Below, piece after piece: positions 7,377 through 17,967 of a stretch of DNA of 34,948 nt; position 1 is the stretch's first letter, and each line of letters opens with the position of its first letter. The notes beneath the pieces are model-generated. The model did no database searches. It worked only from the letters and a program-made list of their open reading frames with translations, and was not told the DNA's origin. The DNA is from Acidobacteriaceae bacterium (GTDB lineage: Bacteria > Acidobacteriota > Terriglobia > Bryobacterales > Bryobacteraceae). Where the stretch lies: contig JADCJL010000257.1 in NCBI GenBank assembly GCA_020247055.1, positions 1-34,948 of the forward strand, in the 5' to 3' direction. Made by a program: the position numbers and the translations under genes.

Positions 7377-9203
7377 CTAATCCGGGGCGAACGCGTCGTG
7401 ATAGCTGCGGGCGAGGGCCGGATCCTGCTCCTCCTTGCGCAGAAAGCAGCGGCCGACGGCGAGCGCTTCGATTCCGGTGCCGAGGAAACAGTGGAAGGCG
7501 TCTTCCGGGGTGCAGACGATGGGTTCGCCGCGCACGTTGAAGCTGGTGTTGACAAGAACGGGTGAACCGGTTTTTGCGTAGAAGCGACTGAGCAGGGCGT
7601 GGAAGATTGGGTTCGTTTCGTAATGGACGGTTTGCACGCGCGCCGAGTAGTCGACGTGGGTAACGGCCGGGATGGTGGACCGGGGCACGTTGAGCTTGGC
7701 GATGCCGAACAGTTGCTCTTCTTCGGCGGTCATGGGCCGGCGGAGGCCGGCGCGGACCTCGGCGACCAGCAGCATGTAGGGGCTGTCCCCGGCGAGGTCG
7801 AATAGCTCGTCCGCGTGTTCGGCCAGCACCGCCGGGGCGAAGGGCCGGAAGCTTTCGCGGTACTTCACTTTGAGATTCAGCGTCGACTGCATGCGCGGCG
7901 ACCGCGCATCGGCCAGGATCGACCGGTTGCCCAGGGCGCGCGGGCCGAACTCCATGCGGCCCTGAAACCACCCGAGCGCCTGTTCGCGGGCGAGCGCCGC
8001 GGCGGCGGTATCGAGCAGTTCTTCGGGTGAAACCACGGAAAAGACGGCGCCGGCGGCGCGCAGGCGCGCTTCGATTTCGGTCTGCGAAAACTCCGGTCCG
8101 AGATACGACCCCCGCATGCTGTCGGAGCCCGGGCGCGCAGCGGGCGGCCGGGTGCGGCTCACGGCCAGTGCCGCGCCCAGGGCGCCCCCGGCGTCGCCGG
8201 CCGCGGGTTGAATCCACAGCCCGTCAAACTGCCCATCCCGGAGGATCTTGCCATTGGCAACGCAGTTCAGCGCGACGCCGCCCGCCAAGCACAGGTTCCG
8301 GATGCCGAACTCGCGGCGGAGGCTGCGGGTGAGCCGCAGCATGATCTCATTCAGTGCGGACTGGATGGACGCGGCGACGTCCATGTGAAACTGCGTCAGC
8401 GGCTCGTCGGGCCGGCGGGCGGGCTGGCCGAAGAGGGCGTCGAAGCGCCGGTTGGTCATGGTCAGGCCGGTGCAGTAGTCGAAGTAGTCGAGGTTCAGCC
8501 GGAAGCTGCCATCGGGCTTGACGTCGATCAGGTGTTCGCAGATGAGGCTTTCAAATCGCGGTTCGCCGTAGGGGGCCAGGCCCATGAGCTTGTACTCGCC
8601 CGAGTTAACCCGGAAGCCCGTGTAATAGGTGAAGGCGGAGTAGAGCAGGCCGAGCGAGTGGGGGAAGTGGATCTCGCGGACGATCTCCAACTGGCTGCCG
8701 CGGCCGATGGCGACCGAGGTGGTGGTCCATTCCCCGGCGCCGTCGAGGGTCAGGACGACGGCCTCTTGAAAGGGGCTCGCGAAGAAGGCGCTGGCGGCGT
8801 GGGCCTGGTGGTGTTCGGTAAACCGGAGTTTACCGGAGCAGTCCACGTCCGGCGCCAACTGGCGGAGCTGCCGGAGCAGCAGGTTTTTCTGGTAGAGCTT
8901 CTCGCGCAGCCACAGCGGCAGGGCCTTTTGAAAGCTGGCCAGGCCGCGCGGGGCGAAGGCGAGGTAGGTTTCCAGCAGCCGTTCGAATTTGAGAAACGGC
9001 TTTTCGTAGAAGACGATCTGATCGATTCCCGCCAGGCCTGCGGGCACGAAGGTGAGGCAGTATTCAATGGCGTGTCGCGGGAAGCCCGCGTCGTGCTTGC
9101 GGCGAGTAAAACGCTCCTCCTGCGCGGCGGCGACGATCTCGCCGTCGACGACCAGCGCCGCGGCGCTGTCGTGATAAAAGGCCGAGATGCCGAGAACGCG
9201 CAT
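7377..9203 (-). CDS. NodU/CmcH-family O-carbamoyltransferase
   Basis: A 608-residue enzyme of the family that moves a carbamoyl group from carbamoyl phosphate to a hydroxyl of a sugar, antibiotic or toxin in an ATP-dependent reaction. The N-terminal domain begins MRVLGISAFYHDSAAAL and contains EERFTRRKHDAGFP, EHHQAHAASAFFASPF and LTLDGAGEW, which belong to the Kae1/ASKHA-like fold. The C-terminal domain shows GRMEFGPRALGNRSIL, YRESFRPFAPAVL and NTSFNVRGEPIV. Length is normal for the family. The start lies three bases after the stop of the DUF5989 gene. The acceptor is unknown; no glycosyltransferase or biosynthetic core gene is next to it. Confidence 0.93.
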   Translation of the reverse strand: MRVLGISAFYHDSAAALVVDGEIVAAAQEERFTRRKHDAGFPRHAIEYCLTFVPAGLAGIDQIVFYEKPFLKFERLLETYLAFAPRGLASFQKALPLWLREKLYQKNLLLRQLRQLAPDVDCSGKLRFTEHHQAHAASAFFASPFQEAVVLTLDGAGEWTTTSVAIGRGSQLEIVREIHFPHSLGLLYSAFTYYTGFRVNSGEYKLMGLAPYGEPRFESLICEHLIDVKPDGSFRLNLDYFDYCTGLTMTNRRFDALFGQPARRPDEPLTQFHMDVAASIQSALNEIMLRLTRSLRREFGIRNLCLAGGVALNCVANGKILRDGQFDGLWIQPAAGDAGGALGAALAVSRTRPPAARPGSDSMRGSYLGPEFSQTEIEARLRAAGAVFSVVSPEELLDTAAAALAREQALGWFQGRMEFGPRALGNRSILADARSPRMQSTLNLKVKYRESFRPFAPAVLAEHADELFDLAGDSPYMLLVAEVRAGLRRPMTAEEEQLFGIAKLNVPRSTIPAVTHVDYSARVQTVHYETNPIFHALLSRFYAKTGSPVLVNTSFNVRGEPIVCTPEDAFHCFLGTGIEALAVGRCFLRKEEQDPALARSYHDAFAPD

Positions 9204-9206
9204 GGG

Positions 9207-9356
9207 TTAGAAGAGCGTGTAGAGGAACGGCGCGATGGCCGAACTCTGCGCCAGGATCAGCAGCCCGCCCACCAGGGCCAGGGTGAGGAGGATCGGGAGC
9301 AGCCAGAACTTTTTCCGGTGGCGGATGAATGCCCAAAGCTCAACAAGGATCGACAT
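9207..9356 (-). CDS. DUF5989-like membrane mini-protein
   Basis: A 49-residue protein beginning MSILVELWAFIRHRKKFWLL, with one hydrophobic helix (about residues 17-38). It matches my recollection of DUF5989, small proteins that occur beside SxtJ-like proteins and carbamoyltransferases. It is squeezed between the SxtJ-like gene (7 bases upstream) and the carbamoyltransferase (3 bases downstream), so it is almost surely translated as part of the operon. A role as a membrane anchor or partner for the transferase is inference. Confidence 0.8.
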   Translation of the reverse strand: MSILVELWAFIRHRKKFWLLPILLTLALVGGLLILAQSSAIAPFLYTLF

Positions 9357-9363
9357 ACGGTTT

Positions 9364-9780
9364 CTAGAACTGATTGGCCAGGCCGGCCGGATCGGGGCCG
9401 GGTGGATCGCGGGGCACCCAGTAGGACGCGGCGGCCGGATCGCGTCGCAGGCGCAGCGCATCGCGGCCGGTGAGCCGGAAGAACAGCGCAAAGGGGGTGA
9501 AGACCAGATAGAACAGGAGCGCGGTGATCACCGGATTGGTCACGCGGCTGAGCAGGAGCGCGAGCCGCATCCACAGAACGTTCAGCCGGTGGGCGCGGTG
9601 CGGGGCGAGCAGGCCGAGCAGCAGGAAGGCCGCGGCCACGCCGAGCGCCCAGAGGCGGGGGCCGCCCGCCCACCCGACTATGGCGAACGCGCCGGCGAAG
9701 ACGTAGCAGAAGGACCGGTCCGACCCGATGGGCGCGGCGGCGTGTTCGACGAACGATTCATGGTGCCCGGAAGGTTTCAT
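9364..9780 (-). CDS. SxtJ-like membrane protein
   Basis: A 138-residue protein with about three hydrophobic stretches (FCYVFAGAFAIVGWAG, LWALGVAAAFLLLGLLAP and VITALLFYLVFTPFALFF) and the motif HRLNVLWMRLALLLSRVTNP, followed by FRLTGRDALRLRRDP near the C-terminus. These are features of the SxtJ family, named from the saxitoxin cluster, where it sits beside an O-carbamoyltransferase. Its ATG overlaps the stop of the SGNH gene as ATGA, so translation is coupled. The biochemical function is not known. Confidence 0.82.
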   Translation of the reverse strand: MKPSGHHESFVEHAAAPIGSDRSFCYVFAGAFAIVGWAGGPRLWALGVAAAFLLLGLLAPHRAHRLNVLWMRLALLLSRVTNPVITALLFYLVFTPFALFFRLTGRDALRLRRDPAAASYWVPRDPPGPDPAGLANQF

Positions 9781-10877
9781 GGCAGGGAGCCTCGCTGCGA
9801 GGAAGAGGATAGCAGGGAATCGGCCAGCATCTCACCTACCAGGCGGTGGCCTTCACGGTTCCAGTGGCCGTCCTCGAGAAAGTAGAGGGTCTCGCCCCGG
9901 GCGGCGCGCTCACGGAGCCGGGAGGTGGGCGAGAGCAGCGGGATGCTTTGGCGGGCGCAAACTTCGGCGAGCTTCGATGCGGGAAGATGGATGTCCCAGT
10001 TGTCATCCATGCCGTAAACTTGCTTGGTTGCGGCCCACGAGGAGTCGTAGATGGCGGCGACGGTGGGGACGTAGAAGACGGTGAGGCGATGGCCCGTGGC
10101 CTTTTGCAGGGCGGCGAGCAGGGCTTCGGTGAGTTGCCAGGCGGCGTCGATCTCCGGCGGCGCCGTGCGGCGGTAGGCAAGCAGTTCCGGCGCCAGGGCG
10201 GGCTTGCCGGCGGGGGCGACCGTGGAGCGGGCTTGGGCGAACAGTTGCAGGAGGCGCCAGGAGGGCGGGCAATCGGCGCAGGGCGCGGCCGCCGCGCGTT
10301 GGGCCGGGGGCGGGACGGGGGTGCCGGTGAGCTGGAGTCCGGTGGGGGTGAGCGCAAAGGCCGGCTTCGGCGCGCGGTGTTCTACGGTGACGGAGTTGAA
10401 CCAGACGTCGTTATCGAAAAAGAGCAGGACGACGCGTTGGGGCTGCAGTTGGCCGGCGAGCCGTTGATAGAGCAGCAGGGCCTGATCGGTGCTGTAGCCG
10501 GCTACGCCGAGATTGACCGGGGCGAAGCGGCTCTGCCGCCGGGCGAAGACGGTGGAGAAGACCTCGTCGTCGTTGACGAGGTAGCCTTCGCAGAAGGAGT
10601 CGCCGAGGAACAGAACGCGCTCCTGCGCGGCGCCCGGCTCCGGGCCGCGGCCGCCGAAGGAGTTGGTGGTTTCCACGATGCGGCTGCCCATCCAGCGGTA
10701 GGTGACGCTGGCGTTGGGGGCCTTGGTCCAGCCGATGGCGGGGTCGAAGCGCAGGAGCCGGGCGTGGCCGGCGGCGGCGTTCGGCCCCCAGCCCAGCCAG
10801 CGCAGGGCGAGTTCACAGGCGCCCAGGGTGAGCACCACGGAAACAACAACGGCGGCGAGGTTGGCAAAACGGGGCAT
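9777..10877 (-). CDS. Membrane-anchored SGNH/GDSL-family hydrolase
   Basis: A 366-residue protein with an N-terminal membrane helix (residues 6-26). An SGNH hydrolase fold is indicated by VLFLGDSFCEGY (Gly92, Asp93, nucleophile Ser94), VNLGVAGYSTDQ (the Gly block), an FFDNDVWFN block and the terminal DGHWNREGH (Asp336, His338). This family includes esterases and acyl or acetyl transfer enzymes acting on glycans outside the membrane. It is the first gene of the operon leading to the SxtJ-like, DUF5989 and carbamoyltransferase genes, so it may trim or acylate the same product. The ATG at 10877 has no clear ribosome-binding site. The frame stays open further upstream into the divergent TPR gene, but that part is not protein-like. 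Confidence 0.85.
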   Translation of the reverse strand: MPRFANLAAVVVSVVLTLGACELALRWLGWGPNAAAGHARLLRFDPAIGWTKAPNASVTYRWMGSRIVETTNSFGGRGPEPGAAQERVLFLGDSFCEGYLVNDDEVFSTVFARRQSRFAPVNLGVAGYSTDQALLLYQRLAGQLQPQRVVLLFFDNDVWFNSVTVEHRAPKPAFALTPTGLQLTGTPVPPPAQRAAAAPCADCPPSWRLLQLFAQARSTVAPAGKPALAPELLAYRRTAPPEIDAAWQLTEALLAALQKATGHRLTVFYVPTVAAIYDSSWAATKQVYGMDDNWDIHLPASKLAEVCARQSIPLLSPTSRLRERAARGETLYFLEDGHWNREGHRLVGEMLADSLLSSSSQRGSLP

Positions 10878-10904
10878 CGATAAGGATGTTCTACCATCAA
10901 TCGT

Positions 10905-11675
10905 ATGCGGGCTCTCTTGTTTCTGGTTGCCTGGGCGGCCCCGGCGCAGGTGGTGACGCTCACGGTGCTGGGTTTTGACGGCGGGAACCGGCAGATCTGT
11001 TCCGAGACCGGGCGGCTGGCGAATGAACCGGGTGTGGTGGAGACGGCGCGGGCTTGTCTGCTGCGGGCCCGGCGGGTGGTGGCGCGGACGCCGGGCGGCA
11101 GCGAACTGGCGTTGGTAGCCGTGCGGGGTGACGATGTCGGGCGGGGGCAGGTGTTGTTGGCGTTTCAACTGCCGGCCGGGGGAAAGGAGATGCTGTTTTC
11201 GCCCCAGCCCGTGCCGGTGCAGACGCGTCCGCCCCAATCGCTCGCCGCCTGGCAGCAGGGGGTGGACCCGGTGGCCGAGGGGCACCTGCGCACCGCGGCG
11301 CCGCTGCTTGACCGCGGCAGCGCGGCCGCGGCGATTCCGCCTCTGCGGCGGGCGGTGGCCAAGAAGCCCGATTTCGCCGAGGCGTGGTACTTACTTGGTC
11401 AAGCTTACGAGCGGACGGGCGCGACGGAGGACAAGATTGCCGCCTGGGCGAGGGTGTGCGCGCTGGACCCGTTTCATGTCATGGCCGCGCGGCATCTGGT
11501 GGTGGCCTACCTGAACGAAAAGCGGACGGCCGAGGCGCAGGGGCTGGTCACCGCGGTGCAGAAGACGAGCCCCTTTGTCGCCACGCAGCTGCAGAACACG
11601 ATCAATCTGTATCAGCTGGAGCAGTCGATTTCCGGCGCAGGGCTTCCCGTCCTGCTTCCAGCACCGCTGCGATAG
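10905..11675 (+). CDS. Secreted TPR-repeat protein
   Basis: A 256-residue protein with a short signal peptide ([15 protein letters not shown], cleavage probably near Ala14). The middle part is not recognised. Residues about 120-225 form tetratricopeptide-like helices ([30 protein letters not shown] continuing to [11 protein letters not shown]), which usually mediate protein contacts. It is divergent from the SGNH gene with only 27 bases between starts. Its last 74 bases overlap the 3' end of the YjhG-like gene on the other strand, so the true C-terminus of one of the two deserves a check. Function unknown. Confidence 0.75.
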   Translation: MRALLFLVAWAAPAQVVTLTVLGFDGGNRQICSETGRLANEPGVVETARACLLRARRVVARTPGGSELALVAVRGDDVGRGQVLLAFQLPAGGKEMLFSPQPVPVQTRPPQSLAAWQQGVDPVAEGHLRTAAPLLDRGSAAAAIPPLRRAVAKKPDFAEAWYLLGQAYERTGATEDKIAAWARVCALDPFHVMAARHLVVAYLNEKRTAEAQGLVTAVQKTSPFVATQLQNTINLYQLEQSISGAGLPVLLPAPLR

Positions 11676-13581
11676 CGTCGACATCGTAGACGCAGCCGCC
11701 CCAGGGCCCGCCGCTCACCTCCTGCAGCAGCCCCCAGAGCCGCGTGTCTTTGGGCAGCAGCGGATCGGGGGCGATGCCGGGGTGGGGTTCGCGCCCCGCG
11801 AGCAGCAGAGTGCCGGCGGCGGCGGTGCCGTCGGCGCCGAGCAGGTTGACGTGGCCTTCGAGCCGGTTGCGGTCGATGACGATTTCGATTGTGTCGCCAT
11901 CGCGCAGGCGGCCGATGGGCCCGCCGGCGAGCGCTTCCGGAGAGACGTGGCCGATGCAGGCGCCGGTGGAGACGCCGCTGAAGCGGGCGTCGGTAATCAG
12001 CGCGACGTGTTTGCCGAAGGGTAGGTGTTTGAGGGCGCTGGTGACCTGATAGGTCTCCTCCATGCCCGAGCCCATGGGGCCGCGGGACATGAGCACCATG
12101 ATGTCGCCGGCCTCGATCTTGCCGTTCTTGATGGCGGCAATGGCGGCCGGTTCACTCGTGAAGACCTTGGCCGGGCCCTGCTTGCGGTAGACGTTATCGG
12201 CGTCGATGACGGTGGGGTCGATCGAGGTGCTCTTGATGACGCTGCCATCGGGCGAGAGGTTGCCGGTGGGGAAGCAGACGGTGGAGCCGATGCCGCGGGA
12301 GCGGGCGACGTCGGCCGAGAAGATGACGTTTTCCGGGTCGACGCCGTCGCGGTCGCGGAGGATTTTGTGGAGGGCGGCGCGGCGCTCGCTCTGCTCCCAC
12401 CAGTTGAGTGAATCGTCGAGGGTGCCGCCGGCGGCGGTTTTGGCATCGAGGTGCAACAGGCCCATGCGGCGCAGGTGGAGCATGACTTCGGGCACGGCGC
12501 CGGCGAGGAAGACCTGCACGGTGGGATGATTGCGGGGGCCGTTGGGCAGGGCGTCGACCAGGCGGGGGACGAGTTTGTTGATGCGGGACCAGTCGTCGAC
12601 GGTGGGGCGGCGGAGGCCGGCCTGGTGGGCGACGGCGGGGATGTGGAGAATCAGGTTGGTGGAGCCGCCGAAGGCCGCGTGGGTGACCATGGCGTTTTCA
12701 AGCGCGGCGCTCGTGAGGATGGTGGACATGGTCCAGCCGAGCTTGCCGAGTTCGAGGACGGCGCGGCCGCTGCGGGTGGCCATGTCGAGCCAGATGGGGT
12801 GGCCGGAGGGGGCGAGCGCCGAGTGGGGCAGGCTCATGCCGAGGGCTTCGGCGACCACCTGGGCCGTGGCCGCGGTGCCGAGGAACTGGCAGCCGCCGCC
12901 GGGCGAGGCGCAGGCGCGGCAGCCCATGTCGGCGGCCTCTTCAAGGGTGATCTGGCCGTGCGAGTAGCGGGCGCCGATGGTCTGCACTTTGCCCGCGTCT
13001 TCCCCGTCTTCAGCCAGCAGGGTGACGCCGCCGGGGACGAGCACGCAGGGCATGTCGTGCTGGGCGGCGAGGGCCATCATCATGGCGGGCAGGCCCTTAT
13101 CGCAGGTGGCGACGCCGATGACGCCGCGGCGCGTGGGCAGGCTGCGGATGAGGCGGCGGAGCACCATGGAGGCGTCGTTGCGGTAGGGCAGGGAATCGAA
13201 CATGCCGGGCGTGCCCTGGCTGCGGCCGTCGCAGGGGTCGGTGCAGGCGCCGGCGAAGGGGACGGCGCCGAGGCGGCTGAGTTCCTTGGCGGCGGCTTCG
13301 ACGAGCAGGCCGACCTCCCAGTGGCCGGTGTGGTAGCCGAGGGCGACGGGCGAGCCATCGGGGCGCCGGATGCCGCCGTGGGTGGACAGCAGCAGTACCT
13401 CGCGGCCGCCGAGTTTGGCCGGATCCCAGCCCATGCCGGCGTTGAGCGTCCAGCCGAACAGGTCGCCGGAGGGGCGGGTGAGCAGCATCTCGGGGGTGAT
13501 GGGCAGCTGGCCTTTCGGGCCGGGAACTTTGGTGCGGATATCGTAGAGCGACGGGTCGCCGGAATCGAAGAGAGTGGACAT
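11602..13581 (-). CDS. YjhG/YagF-type sugar-acid dehydratase (IlvD/Edd family)
   Basis: A 659-residue protein that follows the E. coli YjhG/YagF D-xylonate dehydratases closely along its whole length, as I remember those sequences. Examples are the early NLFG/DLFGWT..NAGMGWD block, [52 protein letters not shown] and [17 protein letters not shown]. Three cysteines in DPCDG, ATCDKG and GGGCQF are the expected iron-sulfur cluster ligands of IlvD/Edd enzymes. The reaction would be loss of water from an aldonic acid such as xylonate to give a 2-keto-3-deoxy acid. The gene is divergent from the Gfo/Idh/MocA gene 43 bases away, which fits sugar catabolism. The exact substrate cannot be told from sequence. 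Confidence 0.9.
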   Translation of the reverse strand: MSTLFDSGDPSLYDIRTKVPGPKGQLPITPEMLLTRPSGDLFGWTLNAGMGWDPAKLGGREVLLLSTHGGIRRPDGSPVALGYHTGHWEVGLLVEAAAKELSRLGAVPFAGACTDPCDGRSQGTPGMFDSLPYRNDASMVLRRLIRSLPTRRGVIGVATCDKGLPAMMMALAAQHDMPCVLVPGGVTLLAEDGEDAGKVQTIGARYSHGQITLEEAADMGCRACASPGGGCQFLGTAATAQVVAEALGMSLPHSALAPSGHPIWLDMATRSGRAVLELGKLGWTMSTILTSAALENAMVTHAAFGGSTNLILHIPAVAHQAGLRRPTVDDWSRINKLVPRLVDALPNGPRNHPTVQVFLAGAVPEVMLHLRRMGLLHLDAKTAAGGTLDDSLNWWEQSERRAALHKILRDRDGVDPENVIFSADVARSRGIGSTVCFPTGNLSPDGSVIKSTSIDPTVIDADNVYRKQGPAKVFTSEPAAIAAIKNGKIEAGDIMVLMSRGPMGSGMEETYQVTSALKHLPFGKHVALITDARFSGVSTGACIGHVSPEALAGGPIGRLRDGDTIEIVIDRNRLEGHVNLLGADGTAAAGTLLLAGREPHPGIAPDPLLPKDTRLWGLLQEVSGGPWGGCVYDVDAIAAVLEAGREALRRKSTAPADTD

Positions 13582-13624
13582 GGGCTAAACCGACAGTCTA
13601 TCGTGCGAAGCGGCCGGCGGTGAT

Positions 13625-14973
13625 ATGATTTCCGCCATGTCCAGTTCCCGCCGCTTCTTCCTGGGCGCCGCCACGGCCGCCGCCGCCACCCGTGTCTGGG
13701 GGGCGAATGACCGCCTCCAGGTCGGTTTTATCGGCTATGGGCTGATTGGCGCGCAGCACGTTTTCGACTTTAAGAACCAGCGCGATGTGGACATGGCCGC
13801 GATGGCCGAGGCCTATCAGCCGCGCCTCGAAGAGGGCCTGCAGGCGATGGGCGGCAAGCCCCGGGGCTACAGCGATTTTCGCAAGCTGCTCGACGATAAA
13901 GAGCTGCAGGCCGTGGTGGTTTCAACGCCCGACCACTGGCATGCGCTGATGACCATCATGGCGTGCGGCGCCGGCAAGGACGTGTATGTCGAAAAGCCGA
14001 TGACGCTGTTTCACGCGGAGGGGCAGTGGATGATCAAGGCGGCGCGGAAGTATAACCGCGTCGTGCAGGTGGGCACGCAGCAGCGCTCCGGCCGGCACTA
14101 TCAGAAGGCCCGGGACCTGCTGCGCGAGGGCGCGATCGGCAAAATTCACCACGTGCGGATGCAGGCCACGCGGAACGTGATGCCGGGCTTTGGCACGCCG
14201 CCGGGGGGCGCGGCGCCGTCCAACTTCGACTATGACATGTGGCTGGGGCCGGCGCCCAAGAGGCCGTACTCGCCGCACCGCGGGATCTACCATTTCCGCT
14301 GGTTCTGGGACTTTTCGGGCGGCCAGATGACGAACCTGGCGGCGCACTCGCTCGACATCATGTACTTCGCGCTGGCGCCGAAGGGGCCGCAGTCGGTGGT
14401 CAGCATTGGCGGTCGCTATGCGCTCGAGGACGATGGCGAGACGCCGGACACGCAGGACGCGCTGTTTGCCTTTCCGGGCTGGTCGGCGGCGTGGCACCAC
14501 CGCGAGGCTTCGCGCGGGACGCCGCGGAGCGGGTCGCTCGAGTTCTTTGGCACCAAGGGTTCGCTGGTGATCGACCGGGGCGGCTTTCAGATTGTGCCGG
14601 ACACGAAGTCGGATCCGGCCAACAGCATTCCGCGGTTCAAAGGGACGCCCGGGGGCGGACCGCAGCGGAGCGACGCGGCGGCCGAGCCGTGGACGCAGGC
14701 GATGAAGGTGCCGGGCTCCTCCGATGAACAGTTCGACCTGCACGTGCGGAACTTCCTTGATTGCGTGAAGACGCGGCAGCGGCCGATTGCTGACGTCGCT
14801 GATGGCCACGCCGTGGCGACGGCGTGTCATCTGGCCAATATCTCGCTGCGGGTGGGGCGGAAACTGACCTGGGATGCTGAGAAAGAGACGATTGTGGGCG
14901 ATGCCGAGGCAGCGCGGATGTTGACGCGGGCCTACCGGAAGCCGTGGGATCAGGTGCTGGCCAGCTACAAGCT

Positions 14974-14977
<4 letters not shown>
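13625..14977 (+). CDS. Gfo/Idh/MocA-family oxidoreductase with Tat signal
   Basis: A 450-residue protein. The N-terminus holds a twin-arginine signal (SSRRFFLGAATAAAATRVWG), so the folded, cofactor-loaded enzyme is probably exported. A Rossmann domain follows with VGFIGYGLIG (residues 33-42, NAD(P) binding) and the family motif VEKPMTL. The C-terminal domain is of the Gfo/Idh/MocA type, with a GGQMTNLAAHSLDIMYFAL region. Such enzymes oxidise or reduce sugars and inositols; many exported ones are found in Acidobacteria and Planctomycetes. An ATG at 13637 is an alternative start. Its TAG stop interlocks with the TAA stop of the convergent thioredoxin-like gene. Confidence 0.88.
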
Positions 14978-16795
<1,818 letters not shown>

Positions 16796-16822
16796 CTAGC
16801 GCACTATGCTAACCTCGAAAGG

Positions 16823-17302
16823 ATGCAGCTTTGCGACATTTATCTGGGGCTGGGCGAGGCCACGTTCCGGGATCTGCTGAAACAAATCAGCCTGGGGAAA
16901 CTTCGGACCTACCAGTTGTTTGAACGGATGAAGTTCCGTCTTCGCGTGGCGAAACTGAACGGCGAATCGCTGATGAAGAGCGCGCCGCGGCAGTGGGCCC
17001 GCTTAGCGGAGGAGCGCGACGGCGACCTGGCGATGGACCTGGCGCAGGCCATTCTCGTCTGCCACGTCGATTCGCTGATTGTGCCGGTGCTCGATTTTCT
17101 GGGCGTGCCGCACAAGGAAGGCTTTTTTGAGAAAGACGCCAACATCGCCGCGCACCTCACCGATGGCTGGCAGCAGCGCGTCTGGGAGCGTTTCGCGGCC
17201 GAGATGCCGAAGAGTGTGCTGGTGTTCTATCTGAACCACCTGGCCATGGAGATGTCCGAGGGCGCTGTGCTGTTCGTGCCCGCCGGGCAGGAAGGCCAGT
17301 AG
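16823..17302 (+). CDS. Conserved-looking protein of unknown function upstream of pheST
   Basis: A 159-residue protein I do not recognise. It is rich in predicted helix, has no membrane segment or signal peptide, and shows LGEATFRDLLKQISLGKLRTYQ near the start and two Cys (one in MQLC, one in LVCHVDS). The coding frame ends two bases before the ankyrin gene, and codon use matches its neighbours, so it looks real. The frame extends upstream as the antisense of purA, which I take as chance. The ATG at 16823 directly abuts GAAAGG, closer than ideal for a ribosome-binding site. It appears to be the first gene of an operon leading to pheS and pheT. Confidence 0.7.
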   Translation: MQLCDIYLGLGEATFRDLLKQISLGKLRTYQLFERMKFRLRVAKLNGESLMKSAPRQWARLAEERDGDLAMDLAQAILVCHVDSLIVPVLDFLGVPHKEGFFEKDANIAAHLTDGWQQRVWERFAAEMPKSVLVFYLNHLAMEMSEGAVLFVPAGQEGQ

Positions 17303-17304
17303 GC

Positions 17305-17967
17305 ATGTCTCCGGCGCAGGCCCTGCACGCCGCGATTCAGTCCGGCGACGAGGCGCGCATTGCCGAACTGCTCGATGCTGACCCGGGGCTCGTCCACGGG
17401 GGCGGCGCGGCGGGCATGGCGCCGTTGCTGCGAGCGGCTTACAGCGGGAAGCGGGAGATTGCGGCGATGCTGATTGCGCGGGGCGCCGTGCTCGACCAGT
17501 TCGCGGCCGCGGCGCTGGGGCATGTGACGGTGCTGCGGGAGCTGTTGAGCGGGCCCGAGGCGGCGGTGAATCTGCACAGTTCGGACGGCTGGACGGCGCT
17601 GCATCTGGCGTGTTTCTTCGGCCAGTTTGATTGTGTGGAGGCGTTGCTCGAACTGGGCGCGAGCGTGAAACTGCGGAGCGCGAACACGATGGGCAACGCG
17701 CCGCTGCACGCGGCGGCGGCCGGAAGGCACCGGGAGATCTGCGCGCTGCTGCTGTCGCACAACGCCGAGGTCAACGCCGAACAGGCCGGTTTGTATACGC
17801 CGCTGCACGCGGCCGCGGCGAGCGGTGATGAAGACCTGGTCCGTCTGCTGCTGGCGCACGAGGCCAATACCAAGGCAAAATCTGAAAAAGGGGAAACGGC
17901 GCTCGATATGGCGCGCGCGCGAAACCATGCCGGGGTCGTGGCGCTGCTCGAGCGCATAGGGCAATGA
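17305..17967 (+). CDS. Ankyrin-repeat protein
   Basis: A 220-residue cytoplasmic protein built of about six ankyrin repeats. The clearest are DGWTALHLACFFGQFDCVEALLELGA, NAPLHAAAAGRHREICALLLSHNAEVN and TPLHAAAASGDEDLVRLLLAHEANT (abbreviated here by their TALHLA and PLHAAA cores at roughly residues 97-195). Ankyrin proteins bind other proteins. It starts two bases after the upstream gene and overlaps pheS by ATGA, so it is translated with the phenylalanyl-tRNA synthetase. No partner can be named. Confidence 0.85.
   Translation: MSPAQALHAAIQSGDEARIAELLDADPGLVHGGGAAGMAPLLRAAYSGKREIAAMLIARGAVLDQFAAAALGHVTVLRELLSGPEAAVNLHSSDGWTALHLACFFGQFDCVEALLELGASVKLRSANTMGNAPLHAAAAGRHREICALLLSHNAEVNAEQAGLYTPLHAAAASGDEDLVRLLLAHEANTKAKSEKGETALDMARARNHAGVVALLERIGQ

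Noticed and set aside
5750-7540. Long plus-strand open frame antisense to ileS
   Set aside because: No domain-like content; the minus strand codes a complete IleRS with all motifs.
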